From contig CM060733.1 of assembly GCA_030704615.1 (NCBI GenBank), forward strand, positions 62,744,001 to 62,808,000: 64,000 nucleotides of DNA, read 5' to 3'. The position numbers and the translations under genes were made by a program. This document shows positions 54,331 through 64,000 of the stretch, piece by piece (positions within the stretch are counted from its first letter, which is position 1; the number at the start of each line of letters is the position of its first letter). The notes below the pieces were generated by a model that saw nothing but the letters and a program-made list of their open reading frames with translations, was not told the origin of the DNA and searched no databases. This DNA is from Takakia lepidozioides (lineage: Eukaryota > Streptophyta > Takakiopsida > Takakiales > Takakiaceae).

Positions 54331-57300
54331 GTCTGCATCTTCTTTCTTCCTTTCTTCCTCACTCCCTTCTTTTCTCCATCAGAATCAGAGGAATCTGCCA
54401 CAGGAATATCAGTACTCTTTTGCATTTCCCTTATAGTATCTGCCACTTCCTTGTGCAGTTCCTTCTCATCTTTCCAAGTCTCTTCATCTTCAGGCATATC
54501 ATTGCCACTTCCATTATCATCTTCTTCCTCTTCTACTGGAGGTATTAGTTTGGCTTTACTTCTTGTTACTATCATTGTACTTACTTCTGGTACAACACAT
54601 GGCCTAACCATGTGAGCTGCCACCACTGGGCCCTCATTCACAGGAGCTCTCATCTCATTCTGGTGTCTTATCCAGAATGAACAGGCTGCCTTGCGATGTC
54701 CTGGCTGATTACAATAGTAACATAGCTCTTCACCATTGGGTCCTCGCCCTTGGTCTGTTCTTGGATTATTTCTATAATCCTGATTCCCGGGCTGGTAATT
54801 CCCCCTTGGATTACCCTGATAGTTGCCTCTGGAATTTCCTTGGTAATTCCCTCTTGAATTACCTCTCCCTTCCATGCCATTGTTATAACCACCAGACCTA
54901 CCATAGTGGTCCTGATCATTGTTTCTTCTTGGCTGGGGCTGCACCTGATGCACCCTTACTTGCCTAGGTTCTCTTGCAGCTGTCCTTCTGTTGTAGTAAC
55001 AATTCTCAGTAGAATGGTTATCCATTTTACAGATAGTACAGTGTTTCTCCTTCATGTGGCATTCTGTGGTGGTATGGCCTTCATTCTGGCACTTTGCACA
55101 CCATACACCCTTCCTCCAATGTGTTGCAGCCTCTGTGGCATACTTCTTCAAGATTTCTTCCAATTTTTTTTCATAGTTATCCCTCTTCAACTTCTCCTTT
55201 CTCTTACTCTTTCTTTTTAGTTCTTGCTCTTCTTCTTCATCTGACTCATCCTCAGAGTCCTCATCTTCCTTTTCTCTCTTCTGAGCATTCCCAATTGCTC
55301 AATTCTGTTTGCAGTTTCAAATGCCTCCTCCACTGTATTATGGGGTAACATATCCACTTTCTTTTGCAACTCTGGTCTTAGTCCACTCACAAACCAAGTC
55401 TTCTGTAAACCGGGCGCTGGTACTGCAGCCAACTTTTTCATCATCAATTCCATCTTCTCCATATACTCTTCAACAGTTTCATGCTTCTTCTGCTTCAGCT
55501 GTTGTAAACTTCCATACACTTCATCCTCAGTTTTACTTGTCTGAACCTATTTCGAAATGCTGTATTCAAGCCATTCCAGGTTAGGAAATGATTATCAGGG
55601 AATCTTGCATACCATTCACTTGCTTTCTTGATAAGTGAACAAGGAAACAGTCTCATCTTGGCATCATCGCCATTCTCATTGTTCACTATACACATGTGCT
55701 CAAATTGGCTAATGTGTACATCGGGATCCCCTTTTCCTGAATATATTGGAAAGGGTGGTTTTGCCCGTGTTGGTTGTAACGCCATCTGTGGCCCTACCTT
55801 CTGCCCACTGACAGGTGCTGGCACCCTTGCTGGTGCTGGTCCTTCTGGACCTGTTGTTTTTGTGGTGGATCTTCCACCAAGTGGTGGCCCTTGAGCACTC
55901 CCTGCTTCTGGCCCCACGATATTCACAGTATTCCCAGCTTCAGTTGCACTACTTCCCACACTCCCTGTCCCCCCAGAGCCAGATCCAGGCAGCCCGCCTG
56001 ATCCCCTGAGCCGACACCTTCGTTGGCCTGTGATCCAAGTGCTCCACTTGATCCAGGTCCAACGGGTTGGGATGTCCTGGTTGTAGTCTCAACCTCAGCT
56101 GTTGGGTCTACTTCTTCATATTCTTCCTCTTCCAATTTCTTCTCTCTGTTTTCATCCTCCAAGTTCTGCCCTTGGGTTTCTTCTTCACTCATGTAACTCA
56201 ACTGTAATGGTGTTGGAGAGTCTGAACTCTCCGTTGGCTCTGCCACATCCTCTTCTCCTTCTTCACCTTCTGCTTCAGAAACTGGAGTTCCTGCTTTTGG
56301 TGTTCCATGCCAACTCTTATCAAAGATTTCTGTCAAATCTTTTATCCAAGGATGTACCTCAGATCTTTCACCTCGTGATTGATCTTCTTCCTGTACCAAT
56401 TCCCTTAATCTTTCTTGCAAAGAAACAGAAGGAGTGGCATCCAACTCTAGTTCTTCCGGTATAGGTGATGTACTCTTTGATCTTAATGGTGTGAGAGGTC
56501 CAGATGATTCCCCTATGTCTATTCCTCTCTCCCAAAGATATGGATAATTAGCTTTCAGATAGCTTTCTCTTTTTGCTGAATATCTCTGTCGTCTAGCTTC
56601 TCTTTCATCACTCATGTCCCATGTCTTTCATTTCTTTTAATGTGGCAATAACCAAAACTCTCTTCTGTAATATCTCTCATATATGCCTGGGTTTCTTTCA
56701 AGCTTCAATGCACCCTTGGCTATACTTGAAGTCTCCGTTACCATATAACCATATGGCAAACAAGTCTGAAAAGCTGTTCTTGGTGTGAGTTTGATCCACA
56801 AAATATCCTTTGGAATCCAATTCTTTACCAGTACAAGCTCTTCATGCATATGAGTATAAACATTCACCTTTCTTTCTTCCCAGCCTTCAAACTCTACTCG
56901 TTTAATGGATAGCAATGCTATCACATAAACCAATGTTGGTAACCAACGTGCTCTTCCTCTACAGGCTACCTGATAAATCTTTATCACTCCTTTCTCCAGA
57001 CCCCATTCCGGATCAGCATCATGCACTCGCTTAAGAATATTTTCTTTACAACCGTCTGGCAATTCCAAGAACCTTTGAAAGAATTGTTTGGACAATCTTT
57101 CTTCCTTCGTTCCACAGGGAATTTGATTCACTTCAAATTATTTAATGGTCCAACCACCATGATCCCACCAGATGCCTGTCACATCTGGTTGTTCATGACT
57201 CAGTTCCCCAGTATGGTCGTCAAATGTCGTGCGGCTTTTACTCACCCATCCCTTCGCTATTCGAGGCGGAAACTCCAAGATAGAAGAGTTGGAAATCTCT

Positions 57301-57332
57301 AAGTACTCAGCCCGCGCAGAACAATCAGTCAT
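54297..57332 (-). pseudogene. Element C gag, opening inside the 5' LTR
   Basis: The first frame opens with ATG at 57,332, inside the LTR (MTDCSARAEYLEISNSSI), crosses the primer site and reaches TAA at about 57,138; the same frame resumes at 57,131 with NQIPCGTKEERLSKQ and ends at 56,637. Next comes 56,615-55,923 (MSDEREARRQRYS, acidic), capsid 55,959-55,495 and 55,519-55,217 (frameshift from a lost G in AGGTTCAG), then 55,190-54,297 with three zinc knuckles: CAKCQNEGHTTTECH, CTICKMDNHSTENCY and CYYCNQPGHRKAAC. It is the structural polyprotein. At least four frame breaks are present. Confidence 0.85.
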
Positions 57333-58239
57333 GACCTACAGCTAGTGTATCATGGGGGTGTTTCCTATTTGTTTCCCTTTGGTATGCATGTTAGCTATCT
57401 TACCATTGATAGTTAAGTATCAGTTTGCTTTATCAATCTATTGGATTCCATCAACTCATCCATTCATTCCACAGCTTCACTCAGATCTCTCTACACAGTG
57501 TGATTGTATCGTAAAAGTATCCGATTATGATTTATCAGGTATCAGGCCGAAGCCATTGTGTCTCTAATCTGCTCTACAATATCATTACCGCCTTGCATAT
57601 ATCAAGCATCTACTCATCACCTCTCTATCTTCACTTCCGTTCTTTATCTCTGCCCGATCCCCTCTCCTCCATGACCAAGAAGTCCTCATCCGAAGGATAT
57701 CCCTCAATTCCCCGTTTCTCCCTTTATCTTCCTATCCGTGGTTCTAACCGTTTCCCTCACTAACCGTCGTCTGTGAACTAACATGTTCCCTTCGCAGGTG
57801 TTGTTCCCCACAGTCGTTCCCTGTCCTACTCTTCGTTCCCTATGATCGTGACAGCTGTGTCAAGCTGTGACTGGCTGTGTGAAACTGTGACGGGCTGTGA
57901 CTGGCTGTGCGACTGTGTTTGGTTGTGTGGCTGTGCCGGGCTGTGTCGGCTGTGACGACTGTGTCTGCTGTGCGTGGCGCTGTGGCTGTGTGACGGGCTG
58001 TGTTGGCTGTGTGTGACGACTGTGACGGCTGTGTTGGCTGTGTCGGCTGTGACGATTGTGACGACTGTGACGGGCTGTGTTGGTTGTGTCGGCTGTGACG
58101 ACTGTGACGGGCTGTGTAACCCCCCTCTACAGTGCGTTGCTGTCACCCCTAAGGCTCCTGTTGGTCTCAGTCTGTGCAAAAATTAAGGGTACCCTACAGA
58201 TCCCGTATAAGTGTCTAAGTCCCCGACAGTCCTCTAACA
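57225..58239 (-). repeat. Element C 5' LTR (1,015 bp)
   Basis: Starts TGTCGTGCGG, ends CCTCTAACA. It is longer than the other LTR by about 140 bases because its GGCTGTGACGACTGTGACGG-type tandem tract (about 57,860-58,115) has more units. The complement of the primer site lies just left of it (about 57,205-57,222). Confidence 0.95.
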
Positions 58240-58489
58240 CACACTCCCTCTCAATACCTAGAGCTATGGAGGTGAGAGAAGCTCATGGAGGCTCAACTAC
58301 AAGAAGATGAGCCTTCTCAACACTCACAAGGGGAAAACCTATCTCCATGTCTCAAGTGAGGCTCGACACCTCACTTGGCATGTGAGACCAAATGAAGTCC
58401 CAACACACAAAATATAAATATAAATATCTAAAATGTCCTAGTTAACTAGAAGTAGGTAATTCTAGATAACCATGACTAGAACCATGACA
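58240..58489 (-). repeat. Element D-type LTR, start portion
   Basis: Reverse complement of 16,177 to about 16,436 of element D. It begins (on the - strand) TGTCATGGTTCTAG at 58,489 and continues, after removing element C and one CACAC, into 45,462. Confidence 0.85.
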
Positions 58490-60767
58490 GAGTAGATCAC
58501 CTAAAAGTAAAGAGGGGGCAATAATTTTGGTAGGAGATGCAAAAAATCTCAGGCAGCAAGACAGAAAGCTAGACATATTATGAAAATTATTGTGTTCCTA
58601 GCTAGCTATGATAAAGCTAGAGGTGACCCCTTCTTTGCATTACTTCTTTGTATAGTTTAAATCGTCGTTAAAGTCAAGCAATTGGGCTATGAGAATTGGC
58701 ACAACTACTAACACACACCATGTAAACTAACAGTTATTGAAAACATTTGGATAATATTATGCAACAAAATGACCCGATTAAATGGATTATTCTATTAATC
58801 CCACATAATCCGAAGTAATCCCTTGACGAAGCTCAGTAATAAATGTTGATCTTCATCATGTCTCCAACAACAATGCAACCTTATTTTTAGTTAGTTGTGT
58901 TGGTTTTACGTTCTTGTGTGTTGGAAAAGAAAGAAAATCAAGACTCTAGAAAGATAGAGAGAGATTGCACAAGGACAAAGAGCTATGGGTCTGCAATTTC
59001 AAGAGAAACACAAGAAGTAGATGATGGACAACTAGGCTTGGACATGGGCCGTCTCTCCACTTTGTGGGTCTTCGAGAGGATTGAAGAGATTACAGACTTA
59101 TCTTTATTATGCATGTCCCTCTATTGTGAGCATCCGAAGAGGGTCACCATTACACAAGATAAGGCTCCATAGTATGGCAATGGAGGTGTCTGCACGCCCC
59201 AAGCCATTACGTGCCAGATCTACAATAACCCCTGCAGCGGATCCCACAGGGAAGTGGCGCCTCAATGCCAACAAACTGCGGCCTAAAACTACCCTCCGAC
59301 CACCCAAAGGACAAAAATCCAAATGTCCCACCAAAATGTTAGGTGATCACTTGAGTTGCCAGCATCCTATGATCATCATCGTTGATATGTTTTGTGTGAC
59401 TTGCTTTCTGAGTAGGGTTATGCATGATAAGCTTGGACCATGCGTTGTGTGATTATGTTTGTTGGTTTTCTTCTCTAGAAGAGAGACTATGCATCATGTT
59501 GAAGTCAACGGAGAAAATATGGTCAAAGGACCTTACACCGTGTCAAGGCACCGATTGGTGTGTTATGTTGAGTCATGCTCCCTAGTTTTACCTTCCTCTT
59601 ATGTTTGCCAAAGCAAGAGAGCCCATTGCCATTTGAGGCTTGTTTATATCTGTTGTATTATCAATATATTAAGCAAATGTAGTTGTTTGTTTTGTTTTAT
59701 TTGTCATGTTGAGATCTCCCAAACCACAAGGCCTCCGCCCAAGTTCTTAATACCATTGGAAAGCCCTTGATGAGTAAATCATAATTTTTGGACCTAAGAT
59801 ATTGAATTTCAAGTATTTTTTGTCACTAAAATTCAGGAATAATAGCAAATTGGATTTTTTTTTTTTTTTTTTTTTTTTCCCCTAATATTCCCTTCACTTG
59901 TCTTTTGGTACACATGGTCATAAATGTATGTGCTCAATGGCACAGGCCACACTAGTAGACATGTATGTAGTCCAGATAGAATGGACATGGTTGGGCTCAA
60001 CTCATGAATTCGTAAAAACAACTAAGGTTTTGTTTCTGCCTACACATGATTGGGTGTTTCATGGTACCATCTACCCTATATAATTGTGTTATACCTTGGG
60101 GAGTAGAGAAATATAACACATATAGATATTTAACATCACAACAGATATAGAATAAGAATATTTCAAAAAATCACACTTAGAGAAGGAACACCTACACAGA
60201 GCTTGAAAATTGGAATCTAACACTTAAAGAGTTTGAATGATCCCTATGTTTAAAGTAAAATGAAAGAGCCGATAGGTTTAATTGATATGTGTCATGACGT
60301 CATGACCTTAGACCAAGTTGTCTTTTTATACAGTCATACATGTATGCATATGAAGAAAACTAGCACTTATTAAAGGTCATTTAGTAAGGGAGGGAGAAAA
60401 AAATAAAAAATCATAACATTTTTATTGTTATTTTTTTTTAACACTTAACACTTGCTTTGTAAAATCTTTGGGAATAAAAAATATATCACAGATATAGAGG
60501 GTTAACATATATGGAGGGAACATTCCTGGGTAGACTGTAAAGCGAGGGCTAAGCACTTTTGAGTGCCAAAAGAGTGTATACTACTCCACCGTCCGTTATT
60601 TGAGCTTTAGTGGACAACTTTGATCGTCATGAACCAAGAACTTACTTAACTGTTGGTTTGACATTTTGAATTCATATTTTAAGTACCTCCAATAGATATC
60701 CAAGTTGCAAGGTAAGTCTGGAAACATTAAAAAAACACTAGCATTGAAAGCACCCAACCATATACAG
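58490..60767. other. AT-rich intergenic or upstream gene region
   Basis: No gene could be supported. A run of about 25 T lies near 59,856-59,879. Short open frames at 58.9-59.7 kb lack family signatures. The 5' exons of the metal transporter should lie here or be lost; none were recognised with confidence. Confidence 0.4.
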
Positions 60768-63700
60768 GTCTGGAAAGTGAGATTGATAGATATTATCAAG
60801 AGCAAGAAGACTTGTTGCAAGGATTTCTCGAAATGGATGTCATTGATCAGCAGGGGGGGTATTTCCCAAGTACCACTCAAGTAATTTCTCCTATACTCAT
60901 ATCTCTTATGGATTTGCCTAAGAACTCATAAGATGATAGCAAACTTCAAGAGAGTAAAAAACGGACAGGATCATTGGTCAAAGCTTCCTTGTCTAACTTT
61001 ATATTGATCTTACGATGTTTTGTTGACACAAATGTTCAATCTGCATAGTCCCAACTTGTGGTCCTTATTAGGGCCACATTTCATAGGCACTCCCAAACGT
61101 CCCCCAATGAACTACCCCCACAAAGGAATTGCCCCTCCAAAACACGAGGGGGTGGTTCACCGTTCCATGGAGACCCTTACAATTCCCCCTCCTAAAAATG
61201 CGCCACCCTTCTAATAGCCCCTCTCGATGGCCTTCCATGAGGCTGCAGGCCCCACAAGAGGCTGACATAGGCCTGCAATGCGTCTTGACGGAAGGGGACA
61301 TTCTATGGGGCGCCCCTTACAGAATATCCTATTTAGACCAATGGGTTTTCCTGAAACCTGGGGATGGTTGATGGGGCCCGGGGGAGCACTTGGGAGTGCC
61401 CAAGGAACCGAGCACTTACTTGCATATCTGTATTTTTTCTCTCTGATTCCCTCAACTTCATATTACAATGCTCAAACTACAAATTCATTGTGGTTTCTAG
61501 CAACAATCATCGATTGGTCACCGCTTCCATTTTGAGCCAGGCCTCGCACTAAAAGGGCTTCATGTATTGAACAAAAGCTCCAACCATAAACAAAGCAACT
61601 GTCATGACCCAATCTTGCCCACTAACCTTTGTTCTATTTCCATTTGAGCATGCACAAGGAAATATTAGAGGTGCAATATAAAAAGTCGGGCTGACATGAT
61701 AGGCTTTCAAATTAATCAAGACTATCAAGTTATATCGGAAGGAAACATGTATTCCCCATTCATTATTTTAAGCATCACCATATATGTGCTTTGTAGAAGA
61801 GACAAAGGAATTGTGTAGACACTAACATTTAAATCTCTTAGAGCACATGTCTGAATGTCTCACAGTCCCTCATTTTGACAAGAAACCGGATGAACAAGTT
61901 TTGATGGTTATGCTATTGACAACGTGATAACTCATTTGTCCATAGGAGGAGCGCGACAAAATTAGACGGGGAGAGAAAATAGCTATTCGAGCCTCCAATT
62001 TGGCAAATGTTATTTTGTTCGTGGCCAAATTATATGCTTGCATTAAAAGTGGGTCGCTGGCAATAATTGCCTCCACCTTGGATTCCTTGCTAGACCTGTT
62101 GTCGGGCCTCATTTTGTGGTATACAGCATTTTCCATGCGAAGAAAAAATCCTTATCTTTATCCAATCGGCAAAAAGCGGAAGCAACCTTTGGTTGGTTCC
62201 TTACATATTGTGTCTATATTCATTTATTTGGACTTGGTCGATGTTGTGAAATGTTTAAATTTTATTTTATTTTAAATTTTTAAATTAATTTTAAAACAGG
62301 CCAGAGAAAAAAATTATTTTAAAGGAGGAGGACTTGGAATAGACCAGATGCGCTCTCATCCACAATTTTTAAGGCATGAGAGAGATACTTGAAGAAATGA
62401 GTCCAGCAAGAGAAGAGATGGAAAGACAAAGACTAGAAAAGGCCAACATAAAGTGACATCAACATAGTGGATCTAAGTTTTGTTAGATAGGTTATTGGCT
62501 TGCAGGGCATCTTGGTTTTTGCTTGTGTGATGGCGATGTTGGGGCTTGAAATTTTTGCAGAGTCTATACGCAAACTTATTTCTAAGGCAAACATTGTACC
62601 CTTATATATTCCCAGCATGTACAATATCTATGCAAAATCATTTTAGTCACTTGAAAATGTTGTCATTAACGAACAAACATGCACCATATCTTAAAACCAA
62701 TAGATGCAGTTAGAAATTTGTAGAATACAACAATCAAATTTAAAGATATTTAGCAAAACTATGCTCATTTGCCCATTCATGTTTTCACAATAGCATTTTT
62801 GCATTTGCGCATAATAGAGAACCCTACTAGTTCGTAATTTGGTCATAATGCCAAAGTTTTGCAATAGTAGAAAATTAAACATTGTAAACTACTACATCAT
62901 ATAGTACCTAAACTGCAGAAATGTGTTAAAATTGACATCTGTTGGTTGTGACAGGATCATGCATCTGATCTAGGCACTGGCAACAAAAGGGCTTGGGTGA
63001 TCGGCATCATGTTGGGCGTGACAATCGTTAAATTTTTTCTTACACTTTATTGTCGTGCTTTCAGTAATGAGATTGTGAGGGCGTATGCCCAAGATCATTT
63101 CTTCGATGTTATGACCAATTCTATCGGCCTAATTGCAGCTGTGTTGGCTACTATTATTACTGGTGGCTTGATCCTGGTGGAGCGATTGTGGTAAGAAATT
63201 TGGACGATAGTTTTTATTGCAATATTGTATCCATTTTTGTAAGTTTGTGGGACAAATTTTAATGACAATCGTTATTTTATTTATTTTATTTTTAAAAGAA
63301 ACTCTTTTGAAGATGGAAGCTAGTTGTCCCATTCGTGGAGAGTTTTCAACTTTTCATGGACAATTGAAATTGTATTATTTGCTGAATTTTGACAAGGACC
63401 GAACATTGAAGTTTAGGTAGAGGAGGGAGGGTGGGGGGGTTTATATTTTCAAAAATCTAAAAGACAGGAAATTGTTAGCTCCCTCCTTCTTTAATTCAAT
63501 AAGAGCGTTTTGTAAATATATAAGGTACAGCTCATTTATGTCTTTCGTCCTAAAAAATATACAAGTTCTCTTTCCCATTTTTTAATGGGTTTGTCTGTAT
63601 GCAGTTGGCGATGTACACAATGCGAACTTGGACACTAACCATGCTTGACGCTTTGAAATCATTGTCAAGCAGAACAGCGCCGCCTGAGTTTTTGGCAAGA

Positions 63701-63955
63701 ATTACTTACCTCGTTTGGAATCATCACAAAGAAATACGAAAAATAGACACGGTGCGTGCCTACACGTTAGGAGAGTTCTATTTTGCCGAGGTGGATATCA
63801 TGTTGCCAAAAGATATGGCTTTGCAGCAAGCACATGACATTGGAGAATCCCTTCAAGACAAGTTGGAAACATTGCCTGAAATCGAGCGTGCATTTGTGCA
63901 TTTGGACTATGAGGTTAGCCATAGGCCCGAACACGCGGGGCACCCTGACTATTGA
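60768..63955 (+). pseudogene. Manganese-type cation diffusion facilitator (MTP8-11 group), 3' exons, one-base frameshift
   Basis: Exons: 60,768-60,880 (RYYQEQEDLLQGFLEMDVI), 61,946-62,191 (SGSLAIIASTLDSLLDLLSG; PIGKKRKQPL), 62,506-62,595 (GILVFACVMAMLGLEIFAES), 62,955-63,190 ([31 protein letters not shown]) and 63,605-63,955 ([35 protein letters not shown]; stop). Splice sites are GT-AG and phases agree. Both DxxxD metal-site motifs of Mn-CDFs, DSLLD and DHFFD, are present, as is the cytoplasmic C-terminal domain. In the fourth exon, after AAVLA at about 63,150, one base is missing: [13 protein letters not shown] continues only in another frame, while the current frame stops at TAA 63,192. 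The family moves Mn2+ out of the cytosol into vacuole or Golgi compartments. The 5' end was not found. Confidence 0.88.
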
Positions 63956-64000
63956 ATTTTTCCAACTGAAACCAAAATTTGCACCTATCCCATTGTGATA

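Larger units (their letters stand above)
45468..58239 (-). mobile_element. Element C: gypsy retrotransposon, 12.8 kb, nested in the D-type LTR
   Basis: Bounded by TG...CA LTRs (45,468-46,340 and 57,225-58,239) and flanked by the 5-bp duplication CACAC (45,463-45,467 and 58,240-58,244). On the - strand the order is 5' LTR, primer site, gag leader, gag, protease-RT, RNase H-integrase, repetitive tail, pol extension, coiled-coil gene, polypurine tract and 3' LTR. It is the same family as B but without B's inversion, so it shows the true gene order. Single-base frameshifts and a few stops remain in each reading frame. Confidence 0.96.

Noticed and set aside
58897-59452. Possible first exons of the Mn transporter
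   Set aside because: The translated frames do not show the N-terminal residues expected of the family, and no splice phase fits convincingly.
61020-61560. Small + strand genes between transporter exons
   Set aside because: They lie in the intron 60,881-61,945 and show no family signature.

Overview
This is repeat-rich nuclear DNA from a land plant. Evidence: plant-type Ty3/gypsy LTR retrotransposons nested in each other, GT-AG introns, fragments of plant PPR genes and, at the right edge, exons of a plant manganese-type cation diffusion facilitator (MTP8-11 group). A seedless plant (fern, lycophyte or bryophyte) would fit the style of the PPR and transposase fragments. That is an inference; nothing here fixes the species.

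Layout. 1-3.7 kb: decayed gypsy pol (copy A, + strand) and an RNase H scrap (- strand). 3.7-7.0 kb: a multi-exon, broken - strand gene with a beta-class DNA amino-methyltransferase-like domain; 22-bp palindromes lie in its introns and 3' flank. 7.0-16.7 kb: gypsy element D (+), whose gag-pol carries a complete-looking cytosine-5 DNA methyltransferase between protease and reverse transcriptase, and a PHD finger after integrase. 16,982-30,591: gypsy element B (+), about 13.6 kb, with 5-bp target duplication ACATA and an inverted 3' part. 30.6-36.2 kb: degraded gene fragments (PPR, possibly F-box), diverged tandem duplications and a CACTA-like end. 36.2-44.9 kb: a MULE-like transposase pseudogene (-), an array of about 27 palindromes spaced about 53 bp, then a divergent gene (+) with a ParB-like DGNHRL motif. 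44.9-58.5 kb: an LTR related to element D, in - orientation, split by gypsy element C (45,468-58,239, -, target duplication CACAC). 58.5-64 kb: AT-rich DNA, then the MTP gene.

How the parts relate. B and C belong to one family (non-chromovirus, Ogre/Tat/Athila-like by its DGGSG protease and lack of a chromodomain). It carries extra coding regions after integrase: a C-terminal pol extension and a large coiled-coil protein. Copy A and several scraps derive from the same family. D is a different lineage that encodes its own chromatin-directed enzymes. The palindrome-associated genes (MULE transposase, ParB-like protein, amino-methyltransferase-like protein) look like parts of one mobile element. 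The ParB-like 5' half ends at about 44,870 and the methyltransferase 3' half begins at about 7,000 on the opposite strand. One inversion of about 38 kb would join them and would also return D to its missing 5' LTR.

The strongest candidates for a little-described system are (1) the retrotransposon with DNMT plus PHD and (2) the transposase / palindrome array / ParB-methyltransferase module. All coding units except the DNMT reading frame and the PHD segment carry visible stops or frameshifts, so these are mostly fossils of the systems.
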